Assembly: GCF_000835495.1 (NCBI RefSeq)
Contig: NW_015622547.1
Span: 3,534,001 to 3,598,000, forward strand
Source: Cladophialophora immunda
Taxonomy: Eukaryota; Ascomycota; Eurotiomycetes; Chaetothyriales; Herpotrichiellaceae
Direction of reading: 5' to 3'
Length of the DNA: 64,000 bases
Part shown: positions 56,392 to 64,000 of the stretch, one piece after another
Layout of the letters: the number at the start of each line of letters is the position of its first letter
How positions within the stretch are numbered: the stretch's first letter is position 1
Translations under genes and position numbers: made by a program
The notes under the pieces: generated by a model
Databases searched by the model: none
The model's input: the letters and a program-made list of their open reading frames with translations, nothing else
What the model was told of the DNA's origin: nothing

Positions 56392-56627
56392 ATGGCCATT
56401 GCAGCCGGTGCCCTCGTGGCAGGCGCCATGACGGGTGCGATGAGAAGTGAGTGCATCACTAGCCATTGACAGTCTCACCCACTTGGTGCTTGATTCAAAC
56501 TCCATCACATTCAGCTCTCAAGATTTGGCTGATGGCATGGTGCCTCCCAATCGCGCGTCGTCACAAACCAAGGCCATCAAGTGAAATTGAGCCAGCATCC
56601 ATCCAGGCTCACTTCAGTTCATCTTGA
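56392..56627 (+). CDS. Possible small spliced ORF, 55 aa
   Basis: ATG at 56392, donor gtgagt at 56447 and acceptor cattcag before 56515 give a 55-aa frame (MAIAAGALVAGAMTGAMR, then TLKIWLMAWCLPIARR) with stop at 56627. The Ala/Gly-zipper start and hydrophobic segment suggest a membrane peptide, but there is no family match I know and it overlaps the upstream region of the antisense Gly-rich gene. Weak call. Confidence 0.2.
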
Positions 56628-58483
56628 GGCAGCACGAGGCCGACGGGTGCCCCGACAGGTGGCCCGGCAGCAATTCCCCCTTCCATGTCGCGAGAGAATG
56701 AGTTTTCACCGGATTGAGACTGAAACATCACTTGAGATCGGTAGCAGTTCAGCTCCTTCCGTTCCTCCGCACGTGGAACTGACAGAACCTCCCTCCAGTT
56801 AGATACCCACCGAGGCCGCGGTATTGTGGACGTCACTCTGATACCAACCAGCCAACCAACGACTTTCAGGTATGCATGCATTCAGACATCCCACGGGTCG
56901 TGGCTCAGAGAAGTCGAGGGGGGAACATGCCGGATTCTACAAAGTCGCCGGGCGATGTCAGGTTAACATACGCAGTGTGGAAATTACATCGCGGGTTTGC
57001 TAGCGCAGCCCGGAAATCAACAGCCGAAGATCTAGCGCTCCAGTCATTGCAGAGTCTACCTCTCGATACAAGCCGACAAGCTGGAACGTTCGTTGAGGAC
57101 GTAAAGATAGGAAGAGAAGGGCTTTGATCACATACAACAACCTATGGCAGAATGAAAATCAATCCGAACATGCGCGGCTGGAGTCTTTCCCGATCATCCA
57201 TCCTTGACAAGAACCCAAGAACGACCTTCCCTACCATACTCTCTTCTCTCCTCGAATACGTTCTATTACGTCTACTCATATATGTGGCCATCTCAGTCAT
57301 AAGACAAGCATTGTTCGTTGTTCGAGGTTTAGCCATGGACGGCTCCGCAGTCGGTTTTGGTATTTCGAGAAAACGACTTTTACAGCCAGTGATAGATGTG
57401 GGGATGAGCGGGACTGAAACAAGAAGTCGAGAATCTGTGCAGCGGTGCGCCATCAGCGACGTCTATCAATCCAGATAGTTTTGACAGGATATGTGCAGCA
57501 CATGACCGCATCAGAGCTTATGCTGTTTGGTCGTCTCAAATTAACGTTGTGCTACAGGAACACAGACCACATGCACCTCGAACAAGCCGCTCTCCGCACT
57601 GGAAAGGCGTTCTCAGCGTATACCAACCATGTCCTTGAGAGGCGTTGTCATTGATCAACTCCGGCATCCGAATGTCGGAGATCGATAGGTGAGCGCTCCA
57701 GGTTTATATTTCTTCCCCCAGACACTTTCCCCGGTCGGTGAGTCCTGCCAAATTGGGCGTGGCTCTGGAACCGGGCTTTACTGAGACATGATCAAGTATG
57801 CGAAGTGCGGAAGAGAGAATATCGCATTGTGCAGTTTGTCAGCGGCAAATGGGGTCAGGTTCGCGCAAGGCATTGATATGCACCGGAGCCTTATTTTCCA
57901 ATTACGCCAGGGCCAATGCGACGTCCCAACAACGACCCCCCTGCACAGGGTCGTGTGATGGCCTATTGAAAGCGTTGACGAGTCGACAATTGCGCGAAAT
58001 ATACCCCGCTATCAACTGAGATGACGGGCGACAGAGCCCACAATTGGCTGCGGGACCGAGTTCGAGGGCTTCCAGAAGGTGCCCTGCAGTGGCATAAGCA
58101 GCCACCTACGACGACGCCGCTGGACCTAGCGCACTCGGACTTGTCCACCAGGCCCAGCAGAGCCAATGCTCGGTGGGCTTGTGGGCACCAACTGCCCCAA
58201 AGAGGCGCAAGGACTGAGAAGGCCCATGTCCAAATGTCGTGGGAAGGGCGTGCAGGGCCAAGGCTCTTACACATCCACTGACCTTCATTCCAGGCCTGCC
58301 TGAGGAGTCATCGACACAATCCACCGATCTTCGGAGATTCGTATTCTGGTCCGAGGAGAAGGCTGAGAGTCTCACAAAAAGTACGGCCTGGTCATCTTTC
58401 CGCCCTCCATCTTCTCTTCCATTGACATCTCTTCGTAAGTACTTGCTGTTTGGTCCCGGCCTCGAGGACCACAGGCGCAAACA
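56628..58483. other. Intergenic, about 1.86 kb, no supported gene
   Basis: Promoter and leader of the homeobox gene occupy the 3' part; a donor-like cttcgtaagtac at about 58432 hints at a leader intron. Open frames of up to 108 codons (for example 57152-57478, plus) have no recognised family. Confidence 0.4.
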
Positions 58484-61000
58484 ATGGAGTACTTCGATTT
58501 CGACGACGCCTCCCATGCCATCCCCGCTTTGGACCTTGATGATTGTTCGTCGGTCGCGGGCGAGGCCTGTGAGACTGATGCCACGGACTGTTATGAATCG
58601 CTCTTTTTTGACAAATCAGCGGCCCTTCCGACGAGTCGACCGCCGGCCATCAAAGTCGTCAAGCTCAAGCTAATCAACAACGTCGAAATTGAGGCTATTC
58701 CACATCCTTCCGACATCACCGCCGAATACCCAATGTTTCGTGCCAAAGAGCCTTGTGACCTTTGCGCGCGAATGGGCCTCGATTGCTTCTTGGCTACAAG
58801 AGGCGCTCTGGTCACGGGCTGCACCTGTTGCATTTCTCTATATCGAGAGTGCAGCTTCGTTCACCCGAAAATCCCCAAGGGCTTTGTCAACACTTTCCCG
58901 GGTATCGCAGAAGACCAGCAGATCACGGAAGGACCGTTGACTGAACGCAGAAAGGCCATGAAGTCAATGGAAGAAGGACGAGGCCGAAAGACTGGTGCTC
59001 GGTTTCCCCGCGACGCCGTGAAGATTTTGAAACAGTGGCTTGCTGAACATGCTGACCATCCGTATCCCAACGAGCGCGAAAAGGACGAGCTTAAGCAAGT
59101 CACCGGCCTGAAGAGGAGCCAGATTTCCAATTGGTTGGCCAATGCACGCCGACGAGGAAAGGTCAGGCCTGCCGAATCTGGCCCATCCTCACCTATGCTG
59201 GGGGCAATCGACATCCCTAATAGAGTCGACAACCCGGATATTACAGAACTCAACCCCCTAGATCGTTGGAAAGCTTCGCCACCAGAACACGAACCCGCAT
59301 CCATGACTGCCATTGCAAGAGCCGTCACTTCCACCCCCCTACCAGTTCGCAACCCATCTCTGCCGAGTATCCACGGCTCGAGGCCAAGCTCGAGGAAAGC
59401 TTCGAGCGAAGATGATTCATCCTTCTCCATGTTCCGCGCTCCGTCGGTAAGCAGTTTTGGAACGAGGGAATCTAGCAATTCCGATCTTACATTTGCCTCC
59501 TCACGATCGAATCGGTCAAAGGGTTCTTTTGCTTCGTCCCAGGACCGACGCAGGCGCAGGCGAGCTCCTGTGGCACAACGCACGGCGGCTCAACAGGCCA
59601 AATCGCGAGCAGCAAGAATCTTTCAATGCACATTCTGCACAGACTCTTTCCCTGCCAAGTATGACTGGCAAAGGCACGAGAAATCTCTCCACCTTGCTCT
59701 AGAGCGGTGGACATGTTGCCCCAGTGGTGGTACCATGACTGACGCACTGACGGGCATGGAACTTTGCGTCTTCTGCCGCGAGCCAAACCCTTCGACGGAT
59801 CATTTGGAGTCGCACAATTTCACAGCATGCCAAGAGAAGACATTGCAGGAACGTACCTTTTATCGGAAGGACCACCTCAGCCAGCACCTGAAATTGATGC
59901 ACAATGCAAAAGTGCAGTCTCACATGGATACCTGGAAGAGCACCACGAATGAGATCAAGTCCGCTTGTGGCTTCTGCCCATCCAAGTTCACCACTTGGCA
60001 ACAACGAGCAGATCATCTCGCTGCTCATTTCCGGAACGGTTCGGACATGAGCAATTGGGGTGGCGGATGGGGATTCGAGCCGTATGTCGAAAGACTGGTC
60101 GAGAATGCTATACCACCCTATCTCATTGGCCACGAGAGGAACACGATGGACCCATTTGTTGCGAGATTGATGGCCACACCGTCCTCCAATACCGACGGAG
60201 GATTAACCAACGGCACCTCTGCCGAAAGTACGGAGCCTGATCAAATGACTCGGGACTCTAATTGCTGGGGTAGACTAGAGCAAGAACTGAGCAAGTTTGT
60301 ATCGCAACAAAGAATTGCAGGACACATTCCGTCAGACAAGGACCTGCAGGACCAAGCGCGCATGATCATTTACGAGGACAACGATCCCTGGAATTGGACC
60401 TGTGCGGACAATCAGCAGTGGCTTGACACTTTCAAGTATCAACAGGGAATTGGAAATGTGACGGATGCAATGGTGCCGACCCAAACCCTGGCTGAAGTGC
60501 CCATCCTGGCCCCATACGTGATCAAGGGCGGATTAAAGTCGAAGCCTGCAACCACTCAAAGCCAGCGCAGGAGCTTGTCCACTGATACCAACTCTTTCCC
60601 AGCCATGACACCGGACTGTGGCAGTGTACCCAACTCGACCGCAGCTGGCGCATTTGACAATGGCATGGAGCTTGACTTTGACAGCATTGACTTCAGCAAC
60701 CTTGATCTGGGAATGGTCGACGATTTGAACTTCGACCTAGGACTCGACAACAGCCAAGGAGGGATGACCTGCGGGGGTGGAATGGGGGTGTCAATGGCGC
60801 CTGCGACGCCGTTCTCATCGAGTATCTCAGGCGATAATCTGTTCGCCTCGTATGGGATGAATCGCCCAATGGGCATGGGAATGGACATGAACACAGGGAT
60901 GCCTCTTCAGCAGCAAGCGACACAGGCAGGCGGCAATGGCGAGTTCATGAGCGACCGTGACCTGAGCCAACTGTCTGGGTACGTGGCAGGATTCAACTGA
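58484..61000 (+). CDS. Homeobox (KN-type) and C2H2 zinc-finger transcription factor
   Basis: An 838-aa single-exon nuclear regulator. An N-terminal Cys cluster (Cys91, 94, 101, 113, 115, 116, 123) precedes a KN/TALE-like homeodomain at about 168-226, with the recognition helix RSQISNWLANARRRGK (Leu in place of the usual Phe of WFxN). A Ser-rich linker follows, then C2H2 fingers starting FQCTFCTDSFPAKYDWQRHE, a second near DHLSQHLKLMH, and CGFCPSKFTTWQQRADHLAA. The C-terminus is rich in Asp, Met and Gly (DFDSIDFSNLDLGMVDDLNF), a likely activation domain. This homeobox-plus-C2H2 architecture recurs in ascomycetes; targets are unknown to me. Confidence 0.9.
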   Translation: MEYFDFDDASHAIPALDLDDCSSVAGEACETDATDCYESLFFDKSAALPTSRPPAIKVVKLKLINNVEIEAIPHPSDITAEYPMFRAKEPCDLCARMGLDCFLATRGALVTGCTCCISLYRECSFVHPKIPKGFVNTFPGIAEDQQITEGPLTERRKAMKSMEEGRGRKTGARFPRDAVKILKQWLAEHADHPYPNEREKDELKQVTGLKRSQISNWLANARRRGKVRPAESGPSSPMLGAIDIPNRVDNPDITELNPLDRWKASPPEHEPASMTAIARAVTSTPLPVRNPSLPSIHGSRPSSRKASSEDDSSFSMFRAPSVSSFGTRESSNSDLTFASSRSNRSKGSFASSQDRRRRRRAPVAQRTAAQQAKSRAARIFQCTFCTDSFPAKYDWQRHEKSLHLALERWTCCPSGGTMTDALTGMELCVFCREPNPSTDHLESHNFTACQEKTLQERTFYRKDHLSQHLKLMHNAKVQSHMDTWKSTTNEIKSACGFCPSKFTTWQQRADHLAAHFRNGSDMSNWGGGWGFEPYVERLVENAIPPYLIGHERNTMDPFVARLMATPSSNTDGGLTNGTSAESTEPDQMTRDSNCWGRLEQELSKFVSQQRIAGHIPSDKDLQDQARMIIYEDNDPWNWTCADNQQWLDTFKYQQGIGNVTDAMVPTQTLAEVPILAPYVIKGGLKSKPATTQSQRRSLSTDTNSFPAMTPDCGSVPNSTAAGAFDNGMELDFDSIDFSNLDLGMVDDLNFDLGLDNSQGGMTCGGGMGVSMAPATPFSSSISGDNLFASYGMNRPMGMGMDMNTGMPLQQQATQAGGNGEFMSDRDLSQLSGYVAGFN

Positions 61001-62013
61001 TTTCGAGAACCAGCAAAGAGAATAGAGGGAGGCTGGAATAAGCTGGGTGGGCATTGGAGAGTATTTCAACAATGTAACAGACGACCACAGTGGCCAGACG
61101 TGGATTTGCGCTGTCAGGCGGAGGGCGCAGGGCTCAACTGAGGAAAAGAAGACACGGCGCCACCGGTCCACAGACTAGTCATGCGCGCCTCTGACGAGAA
61201 GTAGAAAAGTAATCAATAACATAATGAACTATAAGATCTCTGTTGAGTTACGCCCTTGTGCCTCGCGCCCTGTGTTTGTCAAGGCTGATCTCGGGCTTGG
61301 TCGGTAGAAAGAAAATCCGGTTCCGATGCCACCAACTGGAATTTTTCCCTCCTCGCAAAGGGAGCAAGTGAAAGCTGCAGGACGAGAAGGGGAACATGAC
61401 AGTCTCGCAGTCGCAGCACTTTGAGTACACGAGGACCATCAGCATGTCGAAGCAGAGCCGCTAAGCTGATACCACAACCTGGGCCAGACCTCTCCAAGAG
61501 AAGGTTGCCCTGATCCGCCAGTCTCACATGTCAGAACAGGGCACCGATTTTTCCAGCCCTTGTTCCGCGTATCTGGATCCATCCCGCCCCAGCATGCCCC
61601 TGCTTGTCCCGTCTCAACAAAACCACAGAAGCAGCTGCTAAACCTCTGGAGAACAAATCTTATCCTCTCATACAACCCACCTGCCTGCTCGCTATCTTGT
61701 CCTTTCCGCCTTCGTCCTTGGCTTTCGCCTGAGAATCCGTGACAATGTCGTGCATCGGATTATGTGCATGTGAAATGTCCACATGCCATCGTGGAGGACC
61801 TGGTAACATTCGCTGATATCATCTCGGTCCCGCCCTTGCTTCCTCAAACTGCGATTTTACCTGAATGCCCCGTACTCCAATATTCGAGTCTCACACCCAG
61901 AGCCTGTGTGCAGAACGAGACCCGACTTACCTGTCACTACCCTTATTGAGCTCTTACCACGAAGCAGACACCCCAGACGCTGTTCCCCAACTCCTAGACT
62001 GTTGGCGCTTAGA
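61001..62013. other. Intergenic, no supported gene
   Basis: About 1 kb: 3' UTR of the homeobox gene and promoter of the next gene. Nothing recognisable on either strand. Confidence 0.45.
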
Positions 62014-62967
62014 ATGGCGACAGCCTTCCCCCGACCTGATACGAAAGGAACAGGACGAGAGTCAGTGCCATGCGAAGAAATCTCGAGATCGACCATTTAC
62101 ACTATGATCCCCTCTGTGGTCCGTTCGAGGATCCCGGTCTTGACCTCCCTTCGGCATACCGCAAGGACGGTCGTCCTTCATGGCACAAGTGTTCGCAGGA
62201 GAGCATATCAGTTTTCCTGCGTCGAATCCAGCAAAGAGAAGGACAGTTATGAGTACACATCCACCACCAACTCAAGTGGAGCTACAACTCCCACAATCAG
62301 AGCAGCGAGCCCGGAAGGAAGCGTCCCTTCACAAGACCTCGCCCTGAGAATGCTCCCGCCGTTGGAGACAAGATCAGGTGTAGACTGGGATGTTGCCCTC
62401 ACTGGGGTGAGGTTATGGGTCAATGCCAAAACCCAGGCAGAGCAAGGAGGGGATCCGGTCGCCCTGCGGAGCATGCACATCGACGCTTTGCGATATATGC
62501 ACATGGCCCTCCCATCAGATCTGACGCCGCTCGAGATCCAGAGTCTGCGAGCTAGCATGGCACCCCAACTTTTCTCCCAAGCAGAAAACTTCACAGAGTA
62601 TCGTGCTCAACGACAACCAAACATCCTCCGCCAGGGTGTTGCCCACGCTGTTTGCTGGCTTGTTGCGGGATTGCTACTGATACTGCCGATTATAATGACA
62701 TTGCTCAATCGACTTCTCCAGTTTGAGCGCGACCATCAAGTCACTGAGCGAGTCCTCGCTAATGGTATTGATCTGACCTCCGCTCTTGGTGAACGTGGTG
62801 TAGAGCTACACGAAGCTATTGTTCGCTTCAAGGATGGGCGGGTAGGAGGCGCCTGTGTGGATCTTGGGTCGTGGTTTGTAGAGGGGATTGTTGGCGGTGT
62901 TAACGACGGCATCGATGCTGTCGCTCAGAATCGAAGGAAAGCGCCCGCCGCCAAATGTCCTAGCTGA
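62014..62967 (+). CDS. Uncharacterised protein with one membrane span
   Basis: A 317-aa single-exon protein from the ATG at 62014. I do not recognise a family. The N-terminal 110 residues are Ser/Thr/Arg-rich with no clear fold. A helical region follows (VDWDVALTGVRLWVNAKTQA, then MHMALPSDLTPLEIQSLRA), then one strong membrane segment at about 209-233 (WLVAGLLLILPIIMTLL), then a charged helix (RDHQVTERVLANGIDL) and a Gly-rich stretch. A shorter start at 62104 (MIPSVVR) is possible, and the frame is open upstream to 61906. The layout suggests a tail-oriented single-pass protein of an internal membrane. Confidence 0.65.
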   Translation: MATAFPRPDTKGTGRESVPCEEISRSTIYTMIPSVVRSRIPVLTSLRHTARTVVLHGTSVRRRAYQFSCVESSKEKDSYEYTSTTNSSGATTPTIRAASPEGSVPSQDLALRMLPPLETRSGVDWDVALTGVRLWVNAKTQAEQGGDPVALRSMHIDALRYMHMALPSDLTPLEIQSLRASMAPQLFSQAENFTEYRAQRQPNILRQGVAHAVCWLVAGLLLILPIIMTLLNRLLQFERDHQVTERVLANGIDLTSALGERGVELHEAIVRFKDGRVGGACVDLGSWFVEGIVGGVNDGIDAVAQNRRKAPAAKCPS

Positions 62968-63315
62968 TGACTGTTTTCGTGTTGTCCATAGAGAATTGGA
63001 CCGCTATAGAATCGTAAGATACCCACTTTGTTCATCTTCTCAAGCATGAGGGTGGTGTTTTGGTGTGTGTTGTCCTGCCCACTCGTTTCGTCTCAAGGCC
63101 TCGCAGTCCATCCGCCGTGAACCACAGCAAGCAGCGCAGTCGTTTCAGAGGCTGAGCCGCGCCCCGCGGCTGATGAGACCCGCGCGGTTTGCGAGGCTCC
63201 CTCTCGCACTGCATAGGGCTTGAGGGGCCTGAGTCTCGGCGTGGGGCACGATGGAGGAGCTCGTCTCCGCCATTTCCAACTCAAGTCTCCAAATCGTATT
63301 TCGTCGTTCACAACA
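62968..63315. other. Intergenic
   Basis: 348 nt: 3' flank of the membrane protein and promoter of the UBC-fold gene. No gene. Confidence 0.5.
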
Positions 63316-64000
63316 ATGTCCCTTCGTTTGCTTCCTTCTTTTCGAAGACAACAACTCGTGTTGGACTTGTGAGTGAGTCGCTGAGACGTTAAATGTATGG
63401 GCTGACACACGTCCAAGCTCTGCTCTGAGAGGACATTGTCCGGACGGGCTTTATCTCTCACTTACTCCCGGCGACCCTTGCATCTGGGCCGCGGTCAATT
63501 TTGTGCGCAAAGGTACCAGTCCTCTCACCCATGTGTGGTTGCATCATCGAAGGATTTTCTGGAAGCTGACACGAAGATCCCAGGACCGTACGCAGGAGCG
63601 ATACTTCGCTTCCAAATCTCTTTCCCAGACACGTATCCCGACCTGCCTCCCCTCATCACCTTTTCGACCGATATCTTCCATCCTCTGATCGTGCCTTTGA
63701 CCACATACACCTTCAGTGCTAGTAGCGTTGACGCATCAGGCACTGTCAGCGCTTCAGATGAGGATCGCCTCCCTCCTGGAACGTTCAATTTGCGTTATGG
63801 ATTTCCTCACTGGTTCACAGCAACTGCTTTGAGAGATGCCAGCTCCGGTAGTGCGAGCGAGCAAGGAGATGCACGCTCTTTGACTCGTCATCACTCGGGC
63901 TCTGACACTAAAGAAGGCATCGAGAGTCCCCAGGTTGACCCAGAATCAAAAGACCGCGGGAGTCTCATTTTGAACTTATTGCAACATGTGCAAGACGCGT
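63316..64000 (+). CDS. UBC-fold (E2-like / E2 variant) protein, 5' part
   Basis: Exons 63316-63368, 63418-63512 and 63584 to the window edge join in frame to 188 residues so far. The start MSLRLLPSFRRQQLVLDF leads into FSALRGHCPDGLYLSLTPGD, ILRFQISFPDTYPDLPPLIT and FSTDIFHPL, the standard ubiquitin-conjugating fold up to the HPxx turn. No catalytic Cys is seen in the expected position after FHPL (IVPLTTYTF follows), which points to an inactive E2 variant such as the AKTIP/FTS-like group. The rest of the fold is interrupted by a Ser/Asp/Glu-rich insert. The gene continues beyond the right edge. Confidence 0.8.

Overview
This is a gene-dense stretch of a filamentous ascomycete (Pezizomycotina) nuclear genome. 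The evidence is short introns (about 50-120 nt, GTRNGY donors, CTAAC/CTGAC branch points), CT-rich leaders, and fungus-specific families: a FlbE-type conidiation regulator, a fungal Zn2Cys6 factor, an RNase F1-type secreted ribonuclease and a kinesin-1 with the fungal tail. I cannot place it to genus. I count 28 supported or partly supported protein genes, reconstruct exon joins for the spliced ones by frame and splice consensus, and find no convincing RNA gene, CRISPR array or intact transposon.

Layout. 1-36.6 kb is mostly core cell biology with some accessory enzymes: a partial alpha/beta hydrolase, kinesin-1 heavy chain, a secreted S53 (sedolisin) peptidase, a small ABM-domain protein, a T5orf172/GIY-YIG protein, an MDR oxidoreductase, a BBE-like FAD oxidase, an APC permease, a JMJD5-like JmjC protein divergent from an SR splicing factor, FlbE, diphthine synthase DPH5, SAGA subunit SPT3, a CCDC124/Lso2-like ribosome factor, an RNase F1-like enzyme, PEX7, and an AlkB-like dioxygenase with CUE-like and GRF domains.

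36.7-54.4 kb looks like a catabolic gene cluster: an intracellular CE4/PuuE-like amidohydrolase, a D-2-hydroxyacid dehydrogenase, a penicillin-acyltransferase-family (C45) Ntn hydrolase, a Zn2Cys6 regulator, a DHDPS-family aldolase, an aspartate-aminotransferase-like enzyme, a full-length ATP-dependent 5-oxoprolinase and a Dal5-like anion permease. Read together they suggest import and opening of a lactam, imide or N-acyl amino acid, transamination, aldol cleavage of the resulting 2-oxo acid, and reduction of a product such as glyoxylate. This is the main candidate for an undescribed system. The substrate is an inference.

54.4-58.5 kb holds a low-complexity region containing an unusual minus-strand gene: a Gly-rich/coiled-coil protein whose 5' leader appears to be split into exons of 14, 12, 30 and 13 nt. 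58.5-64 kb holds a single-exon homeobox/C2H2 transcription factor, a one-membrane-span protein of unknown function and the 5' part of a UBC-fold gene running off the window.
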